From NCBI RefSeq assembly GCF_010614725.1, contig NZ_JAAEHL010000002.1:248001-312000 (forward strand): DNA of 64,000 nt, written 5' to 3'. The notes beneath the pieces are model-generated. The model was not told where the DNA came from and ran no database searches. It was given only the letters and a program-made list of their open reading frames with translations. Each line of letters begins with the position of its first letter. Position 1 is the stretch's first letter. Below, piece after piece: positions 41,354-49,552 of this stretch. A program made the translations under genes and the position numbers. Origin of the DNA: Flavobacterium ajazii. GTDB lineage: Bacteria > Bacteroidota > Bacteroidia > Flavobacteriales > Flavobacteriaceae.

Positions 41354-41964
41354 CTATGAAAAATATATTTTTAATCTGTTTTTTCTCCTTATTTCTAAGC
41401 GGATTTTCTCAAAAAAAAGAATCTAATTTCGAAACTATCACGCTTGGCGGAGGATGCTATTGGTGTGTCGAAGCTGTTTACGAAAACTTAGAAGGAGTAA
41501 AATCTGTAGTTTCAGGATTCTCTGGGGGAACGGTAGCAGATCCTACTTATGAAGAAGTCTATACAGGAACTACTGGTCACGCAGAAGTAGTACAGATAAC
41601 ATACGATAAAAGCATCACCAATATCAACGAAATTTTCAAAGTTTTCTTTACGGTTCACGATCCTACTACCCTAAACCGTCAGGGCGCTGATGTTGGGACT
41701 CAATACAGGTCTGTAATTTTCTATAAAAATGAAGAACAAAAAAAAGCAGCCCAAAGTATCATTGCCGATCTAAACAAGGCAAAGGTCTACAATAACCCAA
41801 TCGTAACCAAAGTAGAACCTTTTACAAAATTTTATAAGGCCGAAAATTACCACCAGAATTATTATGCAAACAACAAAAACCAGCCCTATTGCAAAATGGT
41901 AATTCAGCCTAAAATCGAAAAGTTTGAAAAAGTTTTTAAAGACAAATTAAAAAAGAAATCTTAA
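41350..41964 (+). CDS. msrA: exported methionine-S-sulfoxide reductase
   Basis: 204 residues. Signal peptide (MTMKNIFLICFFSLFLSGFSQ) then the MsrA domain: catalytic GGCYWCVEAVYENLEGV (GCYWC instead of the commoner GCFWC) near residue 35, VSGFSGG, HAEVVQITYD, FTVHDPTTLNRQGADVGTQY and a C-terminal YHQNYYANN. It overlaps msrB by 4 nt, so both stereoisomers of oxidised Met are repaired in the envelope. ATG at 41350 or 41356 are both possible. Confidence 0.95.
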   Translation: MTMKNIFLICFFSLFLSGFSQKKESNFETITLGGGCYWCVEAVYENLEGVKSVVSGFSGGTVADPTYEEVYTGTTGHAEVVQITYDKSITNINEIFKVFFTVHDPTTLNRQGADVGTQYRSVIFYKNEEQKKAAQSIIADLNKAKVYNNPIVTKVEPFTKFYKAENYHQNYYANNKNQPYCKMVIQPKIEKFEKVFKDKLKKKS

Positions 41965-41990
41965 AAAAAACTATCTCTTATTCCAAATCA

Positions 41991-42022
41991 AAAAGCCTGC
42001 ATCAATTATGACACAGGCTTTT
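41991..42022. terminator. bidirectional terminator between msrA and the PL7-like gene
   Basis: Stem AAAAGCCTG / CAGGCTTTT with a 14-nt loop, T-runs on both exits, 27 nt after the msrA stop and 23 nt from the stop of the convergent gene. Confidence 0.85.
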
Positions 42023-42044
42023 CTATTTTATAAGACAGTTCTTC

Positions 42045-42854
42045 TTAGTGAGTTACGTCCAGAGAGTAAAATTTAACATTAGCAAATGCTCCAGTTTCAT
42101 CTCCCTGAAGATTACATCCCACAGTAAAATAATTATCAAATGAATTCCATAATTTATAATCGCCGCCAGAGTATACTTTTTTCTCACCGTTTACACTAAC
42201 CTCCATTTTTCCATCAGAAATTTCAACCTGGAAAGTAAATTTATCAAAATCTACTTTGTTTTTAAATGTATAACCATCATCATCAATCCAAGAGTCTTCT
42301 TTTAACACATCTATTCCGGTGATAGATGGGTCAGCCAATCTTTTTGATCTCAATTTCACATATCCATTATCCCAAAAAACTTTAAGGATTGACGGAGCAG
42401 ATTTATCTTTTGCACCTATCTGGTTAACCTGATCTTCTTTTAACCTTCCTCCAATCTGAGCAAATATAACACGTGGATATTGATCGTTCTTTTTAGAAAT
42501 ATCTCCCATTTTAATAGAAGCCTTAAGTTTAGCTCCTTGCTTAAAAGACCAGCTTGCATCACCTCCAAATGAGTTTTGCTCTTTTAAATCTGTTTTATTA
42601 AAAGATCTTTTAGATTTAATAGACGGGTAAACATAAAAAACTAATGACCTATCTGTTAAATCATTAAACATAAATTTAGTGATTTCTACATTCTCAGAAT
42701 AATCCAAAAGCTTTGGTGCTTTATATGTTGTTACTGAACCTTCAGGAATTGTTAATTTCCATAAAGTCAAATCTATTTTTGGTGCTTTTTGAGCATGAAT
42801 TATAAAAGTAGTACTTGCGAATAATAATAAAAGATAAGTTCTAATTTTTTTCAT
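42045..42854 (-). CDS. PL7-like (alginate lyase family) exported protein with altered catalytic motifs
   Basis: 269 residues: signal peptide (about 1-21, ending IIHAQ) and one PL7-type jelly-roll domain (IDLTLWKLTIPEG at its start). PL7 alginate lyases have three signatures: R-T/S-E-L/V-R, QIH and YFKAG-x-Y-N-Q. Here I align KTDLKEQ (both Arg are Lys), QIGGRL (catalytic His is Gly) and YFTVGCNLQ (catalytic Tyr lost). So classical beta-elimination is unlikely; it may be a carbohydrate-binding pseudo-enzyme, a diverged enzyme, or a different family with the same fold. It is transcribed alone; a 641-bp gene-free region lies upstream. No alginate-utilisation genes are near. Confidence 0.75.
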   Translation of the reverse strand: MKKIRTYLLLLFASTTFIIHAQKAPKIDLTLWKLTIPEGSVTTYKAPKLLDYSENVEITKFMFNDLTDRSLVFYVYPSIKSKRSFNKTDLKEQNSFGGDASWSFKQGAKLKASIKMGDISKKNDQYPRVIFAQIGGRLKEDQVNQIGAKDKSAPSILKVFWDNGYVKLRSKRLADPSITGIDVLKEDSWIDDDGYTFKNKVDFDKFTFQVEISDGKMEVSVNGEKKVYSGGDYKLWNSFDNYFTVGCNLQGDETGAFANVKFYSLDVTH

Positions 42855-43495
42855 TTTTTTGCTGTTTTTGGATTAAATAATTTTGTAAAAGTCAATTTTT
42901 AAGAAAACTTGCAAGCAAAAAATATTCCAAAAAATAACTTCAGAAGTTTTTTTTAGGCAAATTTTAAATTGCAGGAATAACTTTGTAATCGATTGCATAA
43001 AAGTAGATTTTTTTTTTAATTTCCTTATATTTTTTTTATTATTTTTTTTTATTTCTCAAAAAAACATACAAAAAAATCCACTTTTATGATTATGAATTAA
43101 AATTAAATAGCCTTCGTTAAGAAAAAAAAAGCAGAAATAGCAAATCTTTGAAGATTATATAAAATAGAGAATCATAATTTCCAAAAATTAACATTGTTAT
43201 TTTTCTCAGAAACAAATAATTACCAAGTAATTACACACAAAAATATTTTGAAGCCAAAATATCTCTAACCATAAAGAAGAAAACTGATAAAAACAAAAAT
43301 GTAACAAATGTAAATTTTAACTTCCTTAAGCACATAAAAAATTGACATTAATTACATTGAACTGAAGTTATAATCTAAAAACAATTTATCAAAAAAACAG
43401 ATAACTACTCCTAAATTAACATATGACTTATGAGTACAAAATTCTTTTTCTAATACTGCCTGAATATATTGGAGCAAAAAAGTTTATTCCAAAAA
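42855..43495. other. gene-free AT-rich interval, 641 bp
   Basis: Upstream of the PL7-like gene and downstream of the COG2509 gene, both on the minus strand. I see no coding frame with family resemblance. The interval holds long T-runs (43012-43055), a small inverted repeat at 43217-43233 and a lone plus-strand TAACTTTG at 42978-42985 with nothing obvious downstream. Could contain the long 5' region of the PL7-like gene. Confidence 0.55.
43217..43233. repeat. inverted repeat TAATTAC-CAA-GTAATTA
   Basis: 7-bp perfect palindrome with a 3-bp spacer inside the gene-free interval 42855-43495. The shape would suit a dimeric regulator, but it is AT-rich and such repeats arise by chance. Confidence 0.35.
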
Positions 43496-45055
43496 TTACT
43501 TCAAAGATTCCGCAATCATTAAAGCACATTTTTCACCATCAATTGCAGCAGAAATAATTCCACCTGCATAACCCGCACCTTCACCGCAAGGATACAGTCC
43601 TTTTATTTGTAAATGCTCCAAAGTCAAAGGATCTCTCGGAATCCTGACAGGTGATGAAGTACGGCTTTCAGGCGCATGCAAAATCGCCTCGTTAGTCAAA
43701 TAACCACGCATTGATTTTCCGAACTCCTGAAAACCCTGACGCATAATCTGAGTTAAAAACCCAGGAAAAACCTGCCCTAATTCAACCGAAGTGGTTCCGG
43801 GTACATACGAAGTTTTCGGAATATCTGCTGAAACTTTGCTTTTAGTAAAATCAATCATTCGCTGGGCCGGAACTTTTTGGGTTTTTCCTGCCAAATGCCA
43901 TGCTTTTTGTTCGATACTTTTCTGAAATTCCATTCCAGCCAAAGCCCCAAATTTTGCAAAAGGTTTAAAATCCTCTAATTTTAATTCGACAACAATTCCG
44001 GAATTTGCTGTTGACTGATCCCTTTTTGAAGGTGACCAGCCATTTGTAACCACTTCTCCCGGACTTGTCGCACATGGTGCAATAACACCTCCCGGGCACA
44101 TACAAAACGAATACATCCCGCGGCCGTTAATTTGTTTTACAATTGAATATGGCGCTGGTGGCAAATGTTCTCCACGGAAATCACAGCTGTATTGAATACT
44201 GTCAATTAATTCCTGTGAATGTTCTGCACGAACTCCCAAAGCAAAAGGTTTTGCTTCTATAAAAATCTCCTTTTTATCTAATAATTCGAAAATATCACGA
44301 GCTGAATGTCCTGTTGCCAGAATCAGTTTATTAGCATGAATTTTATCTCCATTCTGTGTCACGATTCCTTCAACTTCATTATTCTTTATCAAAATATCAG
44401 TTACACGGGTTTCAAACAAAACCCGACCGCCAAATTCAATTATTTTTTCACGAATATCTTCAATAATTTTTGGCAATTTATTAGTTCCTATATGAGGATG
44501 CGCTTCAACCAAAATAGCTGATGAAGCTCCAAAAGCTACCAAAAGTTCTAAAATTCGTGTTACATCACCTCGTTTTTTAGAACGTGTGTATAACTTTCCA
44601 TCTGAATACGTCCCGGCTCCCCCTTCTCCAAAACAATAATTTGAATCTTCGTTTACGATGTGTTCACGATTGATAGCTTTTAAGTCCCGACGACGTCCTC
44701 TAACGTCTTTTCCACGTTCCAGTACAATAGGCTTCAAACCTAACTCAATTAATTGCAATGCCGCAAAAAGTCCAGCCGGACCTGCACCAACCACAATAAC
44801 TTCCTGGGCACTGGAAACATCTTTATATATAGGAAGCTCAAGTTTTGTTTCCTGAAAAGACTCACCTTTCAAATAAATAAAAACTTTTAAATTGATTTTA
44901 ATCGCTTTCTGACGTGCATCAATAGAGCGTTTTAAAATCGAAACATGCTGAATTTCCTGAGCAGAAACTTTGATTTGCTTAGACAAATAGTCTTTTAGCA
45001 ATGATTCGTTTGCAGCAATTTCCGGTGTTACCTGAAGTAAAAGTTCTCTTGGCAT
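43496..45055 (-). CDS. FAD-dependent oxidoreductase, COG2509 type
   Basis: 519 residues. N-terminal RNA-binding-like domain (about 1-80), then a FAD-binding Rossmann motif VVGAGPAGLFAALQLIELG near residue 88, ERGKDVRGRRRD, FGEGGAGTYSDGKLYTRS, and LATGHSARDIFELL near 250; the C-terminal part has YPCGEGAGYAGGIISAAIDG. This is the widespread uncharacterised FAD-dependent dehydrogenase family. Cofactor binding seems intact; substrate unknown; cytoplasmic. A -7 box lies 47 nt upstream of the ATG. Monocistronic. Confidence 0.9.
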   Translation of the reverse strand: MPRELLLQVTPEIAANESLLKDYLSKQIKVSAQEIQHVSILKRSIDARQKAIKINLKVFIYLKGESFQETKLELPIYKDVSSAQEVIVVGAGPAGLFAALQLIELGLKPIVLERGKDVRGRRRDLKAINREHIVNEDSNYCFGEGGAGTYSDGKLYTRSKKRGDVTRILELLVAFGASSAILVEAHPHIGTNKLPKIIEDIREKIIEFGGRVLFETRVTDILIKNNEVEGIVTQNGDKIHANKLILATGHSARDIFELLDKKEIFIEAKPFALGVRAEHSQELIDSIQYSCDFRGEHLPPAPYSIVKQINGRGMYSFCMCPGGVIAPCATSPGEVVTNGWSPSKRDQSTANSGIVVELKLEDFKPFAKFGALAGMEFQKSIEQKAWHLAGKTQKVPAQRMIDFTKSKVSADIPKTSYVPGTTSVELGQVFPGFLTQIMRQGFQEFGKSMRGYLTNEAILHAPESRTSSPVRIPRDPLTLEHLQIKGLYPCGEGAGYAGGIISAAIDGEKCALMIAESLK

Positions 45056-45102
45056 TATATCGTATTTATTCTATTAGCTTTTCTTTCTATGAAAAGAACA
45101 TG

Positions 45103-45110
45103 CAAAAGTA
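45103..45110 (-). promoter_or_regulatory. -7 promoter element of the COG2509 gene
   Basis: Minus-strand TACTTTTG, perfect TAnnTTTG, 47 nt upstream of the ATG at 45055. Confidence 0.5.
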
Positions 45111-45141
45111 GTGTTTTGAAACGAAATTAAAAGAGACTTTG

Positions 45142-45149
45142 TACCTTTG
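45142..45149 (+). promoter_or_regulatory. -7 promoter element of the 45190 gene
   Basis: TACCTTTG, perfect TAnnTTTG, 40 nt before the ATG; it lies in the first unit of the tandem repeat at 45143-45180, and the later units give two near matches (AACCTTTG). Confidence 0.5.
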
Positions 45150-45180
45150 TTACTTAACCTTTGTTACTTAACCTTTGTAT
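45143..45180 (+). repeat. 14-bp tandem repeat in a promoter
   Basis: ACCTTTGTTACTTA at 45143-45156 and again exactly at 45157-45170, then a third partial unit ACCTTTGTAT at 45171-45180. The repeat contains the CCTTTG of the -7 element, so the promoter core is present in up to three registers 14 bp apart. Confidence 0.85.
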
Positions 45181-45189
45181 TTATAAATA

Positions 45190-45432
45190 ATGTCCAGAAA
45201 AATAAAACTGATTTGGGATTTCCGTGGTCCGGCTTCTGCAAAAACAGCCGAACATCATGAAATACACCTGAAAGAATATATAGCAATCGAAAAATTACCT
45301 TTAAATATTACCGGATTTAAAATCATAAACGATATGCATGCCACAGCTTTTATGGTGGTTACAGATAAAAATATGATTCAGGTAAGAGATGCTTTGAAAC
45401 CGCATCGCGGGGAAGTTTATATCGAAAGTTAA
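45190..45432 (+). CDS. small conserved protein of unknown function
   Basis: 80 residues, no signal peptide: begins MSRKIKLIWDFRGPASAKTA, contains HHEIHLKEYIA and ends HRGEVYIES. It has several conserved-looking His (HHEIH; MHATAF; KPHRG), which could bind metal, but I know no function. The ATG is preceded by the tandem-repeat promoter. It is convergent with recQ, with a hairpin between. The sequence looks like a Flavobacteriia-conserved small protein. Confidence 0.75.
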   Translation: MSRKIKLIWDFRGPASAKTAEHHEIHLKEYIAIEKLPLNITGFKIINDMHATAFMVVTDKNMIQVRDALKPHRGEVYIES

Positions 45433-45438
45433 AAGTCC

Positions 45439-45484
45439 TAAAGTCGAAAGTTTTATATATCTGACTTTAAGACTTTCGACTTTA
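45439..45484. terminator. hairpin between the 45190 gene and recQ
   Basis: 13-bp stem TAAAGTCGAAAGT / ACTTTCGACTTTA with a 20-nt loop; ATA-rich flanks and no long T-run. Sequence words GACTTTAAGAC and ACTTTAAGAC recur inside and next to it (45463-45495), typical of short palindromic repeats scattered in flavobacterial intergenes. Confidence 0.6.
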
Positions 45485-45495
45485 TAACTTTAAGA

Positions 45496-47691
45496 CTAAT
45501 TAGCTACTTCACTAATAAATTTGATACGCATTAAACGTAATTCATCTATATCATAATCTCCATCGAATTCTTTAAGTGCATCTTCGATTTTATCGGATTC
45601 TGATTCCATGAAATAATCGTGGATTTCTTCCTGCTGATCATCATCAAGCATATCATCTATCCAATACTTGATATTTAATTTCGTTCCGGAATATACGATT
45701 TGTTCCATCTCCTTAATTAAGGCATCCATTGTTAAACCTTTTGCAGAAGCAATATCTTTTAATGACAATTTTCTATCAATATTCTGAATGATGTACAATT
45801 TATTGGCAGAATTTACACCGGTAGATTTTACAACTAAATCGTCCGGGCGAATGATATCATTGTCCTCAACATAACGACTAATTAATGTTACAAAATCCCC
45901 TCCATATTTCTTTGCTTTTCCTTCTCCAACACCGTGAATATTATACAATTCCGTTAACGAAATCGGATACTTCAAAGCCATATCTTCAAGAGATGGATCC
46001 TGAAAAACTACAAATGGAGGAACCCCAAGCTTTTTAGCCACTTTTTTACGAAGTTCACGCAGCATTCCCATTAAAACTTCGTCTGCAGTTCCTGATGATT
46101 TTGAACCTGTTACTACTGTTTCATCATCAGATTCACTATATTCATGATCTTCAGACATCAGAAACGAAACTGGTTTTTTAATAAAGTCCAAACCTGCTTT
46201 TGTAATTTTTATCACACCGTATGTTTCGATGTCTTTTGACAAATAGCCTGACACCAAAACCTGTCTTAATAAAGCCATCCAATATTTTTCATCATGATCT
46301 GAACCTGAACCAAAATAAGACTGTGTATCTGTTTTATGTGCTTTAATAACTGCATTAATACGCCCAATTAAGGTAAACACAATTTCCTTTGACTTATAAA
46401 TATGTTTTGTGTCGCGAACAATTTCGAGCAATTTAACGACCTGATCCTGAGCTTCGATTTTATTTTTAGGATTACGTACATTATCATCCATATCTGCGCC
46501 TTCGCCATTTTCACCGTCAAATTCTTCTCCGAAATAATGAAGAAGGAATTTTCTGCGCGACATTGAGGTTTCAGCATAAGCCACAACTTCCTGTAAAAGT
46601 GCAAAACCAATTTCCTGTTCAGCAACAGGTTTCCCTGACATAAATTTCTCCAGCTTTTCTACATCTTTATAAGAGTAATATGCTAAACAATGTCCTTCAC
46701 CACCATCACGTCCTGCGCGACCGGTTTCCTGATAATAACTTTCCAGCGATTTTGGAATATCATGATGAATTACAAAACGAACGTCTGGCTTATCAATTCC
46801 CATCCCGAAAGCGATTGTAGCAACTACAACATCTACATCTTCCATCAAAAACATATCCTGATGTTTCGCACGGGTTTTCGCATCTAAACCTGCGTGGTAA
46901 GGAACAGCACTGATTCCGTTAACCTGTAATACTTCTGTAATCGACTCTACTTTTTTGCGGCTCAGACAGTAAATAATTCCTGACTTGCCTTTATGCTGTT
47001 TGATAAATCGAATAATGTCCGACTCAACATTTTTTGTTTTTGTACGAACTTCATAGTAAAGATTTGGTCTATTGAAAGATGCCTTAAAAGTATTAGCATC
47101 AGACATATCCAGATTCTTCAAAATATCTTCCTGAACTTTAGGTGTTGCAGTTGCAGTAAGCCCTATAATAGGCACTTTACCTAATTGCTTAATAATACTC
47201 CTAAGATTTCTGTACTCCGGCCTAAAATCATGTCCCCATTCAGAAATACAGTGCGCTTCATCAATAGCCACAAAAGAAATTGGCACGCTTTGCAAAAAAG
47301 CAACATATTCTTCTTTTGTTAAAGATTCGGGAGCAACATACAAAAGTTTTGTTAAACCAGAGGTAATATCCTTTTTGACCTGAGCAATTTCAGTTTTGGT
47401 GAGGGAAGAATTGAGTACATGTGCAATTCCGTTTTCTGAAGAGAGACTTCGAATCGCATCAACCTGATTCTTCATCAAAGCAATCAAAGGAGAAACAACA
47501 ATAGCAGTTCCGTCCTTAATTAAAGCGGGCAATTGATAACAAAGAGACTTTCCACCGCCCGTAGGCATAATTACGAAAGTATTCTTCTCATCTAAAATAC
47601 TCGTAATGACTTGCTCCTGCAAGCCTTTAAATTGGCTAAAGCCGAAATACTTCTTTAATTCTTTATGTATTTCAATTTCGTTTGAACTCAT
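45496..47691 (-). CDS. recQ: ATP-dependent DNA helicase RecQ
   Basis: 731 residues, a long RecQ. Helicase core: Walker A VIMPTGGGKSLCYQLPAL near residue 40, DEAH box DEAHCISEWGHDFRPEYR near 140, motif VI QETGRAGRDGGEG near 325. RecQ-Ct zinc/winged-helix region about 345-520 (some Zn Cys are not obvious), HRDC domain about 545-620 (FVVFQDPSLEDMALKYP), and an acidic C-terminal extension (DYDIDELRLMRIKF). It unwinds DNA 3'-5' in RecF-pathway recombination and replication-fork repair. Divergent from kdsD. Long acidic linker (YSESDDETVV) is common in Bacteroidota RecQ. Confidence 0.95.
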   Translation of the reverse strand: MSSNEIEIHKELKKYFGFSQFKGLQEQVITSILDEKNTFVIMPTGGGKSLCYQLPALIKDGTAIVVSPLIALMKNQVDAIRSLSSENGIAHVLNSSLTKTEIAQVKKDITSGLTKLLYVAPESLTKEEYVAFLQSVPISFVAIDEAHCISEWGHDFRPEYRNLRSIIKQLGKVPIIGLTATATPKVQEDILKNLDMSDANTFKASFNRPNLYYEVRTKTKNVESDIIRFIKQHKGKSGIIYCLSRKKVESITEVLQVNGISAVPYHAGLDAKTRAKHQDMFLMEDVDVVVATIAFGMGIDKPDVRFVIHHDIPKSLESYYQETGRAGRDGGEGHCLAYYSYKDVEKLEKFMSGKPVAEQEIGFALLQEVVAYAETSMSRRKFLLHYFGEEFDGENGEGADMDDNVRNPKNKIEAQDQVVKLLEIVRDTKHIYKSKEIVFTLIGRINAVIKAHKTDTQSYFGSGSDHDEKYWMALLRQVLVSGYLSKDIETYGVIKITKAGLDFIKKPVSFLMSEDHEYSESDDETVVTGSKSSGTADEVLMGMLRELRKKVAKKLGVPPFVVFQDPSLEDMALKYPISLTELYNIHGVGEGKAKKYGGDFVTLISRYVEDNDIIRPDDLVVKSTGVNSANKLYIIQNIDRKLSLKDIASAKGLTMDALIKEMEQIVYSGTKLNIKYWIDDMLDDDQQEEIHDYFMESESDKIEDALKEFDGDYDIDELRLMRIKFISEVAN

Positions 47692-47716
47692 TCTTTATAT
47701 TAATGGATATTTTGTA

Positions 47717-47724
47717 TAAATTTG
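47717..47724 (+). promoter_or_regulatory. -7 promoter element of kdsD-tatC
   Basis: TAAATTTG, perfect TAnnTTTG. Its last three bases are the TTG of a frame that would extend kdsD by 19 residues; the likely start is 47779. Confidence 0.55.
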
Positions 47725-47778
47725 CAACACATAAAGATACAAATTTCTTTCACACTCACAAATTTTAACTTTCCTGTT

Positions 47779-48744
47779 TTGATTACAAAAGAAAATATTT
47801 TAGCTATCGCAAAAAAAACAATATTATCTGAAAGTGAAGCAATTACAAAGCTCATTGATTTCCTTGACGAAAATTTTTACGAAGCTGTACAACGCATTTA
47901 CGAAACAAAAGGCAGATTAATTGTTACGGGAATTGGAAAAAGTGCCATCATTGCGCAAAAAATGGTTGCCACGTTCAATTCCACAGGAACACCTTCAATG
48001 TTTCTTCATGCTTCTGAAGCAATTCACGGTGATTTAGGAATGATTCAAAACGAGGACATTATCATTTGCATTTCAAAAAGCGGCAACAGTCCTGAAATCA
48101 AAGCTTTAGTTCCTTTATTAAAACGTTTTGGAAATACTTTAATCGGAATGACAGGAAATATTACTTCGTTTTTAGCCAAAGGTTCAGACTATGTCCTGAA
48201 TACAACGGTTGAAATCGAAGCGTGTCCGATAAACCTTGCCCCAACCAACAGTACTACAGCACAATTAGTTATGGGAGATGCCCTGGCTGTTTGTTTAATG
48301 GAAATGCGTGACTTTAAACCTGAAGATTTTGCGGTTTATCATCCAGGCGGTGCTTTAGGAAAAAAATTATTACTTCGTGTAAAAGACATGATCGAACATT
48401 CATTAAAACCTACAGTAAGCCCGGACACCTCTGTTAAAAAAGTAATTTTCGAAATTTCCGAAAAAAGACTGGGAGTTACAGCAGTAGTTGAAAACGACAA
48501 AATTGTGGGAATCATTACCGACGGAGATATACGAAGAATGCTCAACGACCGTGATACTATTGCCGATTTAACTGCAAAAGATATTATGAGCAAAAATCCG
48601 AAACTGGTTTCACCTGAAACGATGGCGGTTGATGCATTAAATATCTTAGAAGACTTCTCTATAACTCAGCTAATTGTTGCTGACAATGGAGAATACAAAG
48701 GAGTTTTACATTTACATGACATTTTAAAAGAAGGAATAGTATAA
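47779..48744 (+). CDS. kdsD: KpsF/GutQ-type arabinose-5-phosphate isomerase
   Basis: 321 residues starting at TTG 47779 (MITKENILAIAKKTI). SIS domain (about 15-180; GRLIVTGIGKSAIIAQKMVATF; ASEAIHGDLGMI; CISKSGNSPEI; EIEACPINLAPTNSTTAQ) and two CBS domains (about 205-320; MIEHSLKPTVSPDTSVKK; DIMSKNPKLVSPETMAVDAL). It makes arabinose-5-phosphate from ribulose-5-phosphate for KDO and LPS core. No ATG is present in this region; the TTG at 47722 belongs to the -7 box, so I choose 47779. The stop overlaps the tatC start by one base (TAATG). Confidence 0.9.
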   Translation: MITKENILAIAKKTILSESEAITKLIDFLDENFYEAVQRIYETKGRLIVTGIGKSAIIAQKMVATFNSTGTPSMFLHASEAIHGDLGMIQNEDIIICISKSGNSPEIKALVPLLKRFGNTLIGMTGNITSFLAKGSDYVLNTTVEIEACPINLAPTNSTTAQLVMGDALAVCLMEMRDFKPEDFAVYHPGGALGKKLLLRVKDMIEHSLKPTVSPDTSVKKVIFEISEKRLGVTAVVENDKIVGIITDGDIRRMLNDRDTIADLTAKDIMSKNPKLVSPETMAVDALNILEDFSITQLIVADNGEYKGVLHLHDILKEGIV

Positions 48745-49550
48745 TGGCAAAGAAAAACCTTGGCGAGATGTCATTTTTAGACCATCTTGAAGAATTAAGA
48801 TGGCTTTTAGTAAGAAGTACAATTGCTATTCTTGTAATGGCTTTTATCACTTATTTTTTTAGTGATTATTTATTTGATGAAATAATTTTAGGACCAACAA
48901 GACCTAGCTTTTTTACTTATGTATGGTTTTGCGATTTATCTCACCAATTAGGGTTTGCAGACAGCATATGTATTACTGAACTGAATTTCATTATTCAAAA
49001 TACTGAAATGGAAGGGCAGGTAAATATTTTTGTATGGATGTGTATTTTGGTAGGTTTCATTTTAGGTTTTCCTTATATCTTATGGGAACTTTGGAAATTT
49101 ATAAGTCCGGCTTTATATGAGAAAGAAAGAAAAAATGCTAAAATCTTTATTTTCACTTCTTCTCTACTTTTCTTTTTAGGAGTTATATTTGGATATTATG
49201 TAGTTATTCCAATGTCTGTGAATTTCGTTGCCACTTTCTCTGTAAGTGATGTTGTAAAAAACCAATTTACACTTGACTCTTATATGGGAATGGTAAAAAC
49301 CAGTGTTCTCGCAAGCGGCTTATTCTTTGAACTGCCTATTATCATTTATTTTTTAACTAAATTAGGATTAGTAACCCCGGTTTTTTTAAGAAAATATTGG
49401 AAGTACGCCGTTATAATTATTTTAATTGTTGCTGCAATCGTAACGCCCCCGGATGTTGTGAGTCAGACTATTGTAGCAATACCAATGCTGATTATATATG
49501 AAGTAAGCATCCTAATTTCGAAAATAGTTTATAAAAACAAAACAACATAA
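48744..49550 (+). CDS. tatC: Sec-independent protein translocase subunit TatC
   Basis: 268 residues with six membrane segments. Signature MSFLDHLEELRWLLVRS at residues 9-25, cytoplasmic loop, and RKNAKIFIFTSSLLFFLGVIFG near 131; later PIIIYFLTKLGLVTPVFLRKYWKYA and IVTPPDVVSQTIVAIPMLIIYE at the C-terminus. It binds twin-arginine signal peptides. tatA is not in the window. Slightly longer than E. coli TatC because of an insert in the first periplasmic loop (GPTRPSFFTYVWFCDLSHQLG). Coupled to kdsD by a TAATG overlap. Confidence 0.95.
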   Translation: MAKKNLGEMSFLDHLEELRWLLVRSTIAILVMAFITYFFSDYLFDEIILGPTRPSFFTYVWFCDLSHQLGFADSICITELNFIIQNTEMEGQVNIFVWMCILVGFILGFPYILWELWKFISPALYEKERKNAKIFIFTSSLLFFLGVIFGYYVVIPMSVNFVATFSVSDVVKNQFTLDSYMGMVKTSVLASGLFFELPIIIYFLTKLGLVTPVFLRKYWKYAVIIILIVAAIVTPPDVVSQTIVAIPMLIIYEVSILISKIVYKNKTT

Positions 49551-49552
49551 AA

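Noticed and set aside
42978-42985. Plus-strand TAACTTTG as promoter of a small RNA
   Set aside because: The motif is expected by chance about once per one to two kb in such AT-rich DNA, has no -33 TTG and no downstream terminator on the plus strand.
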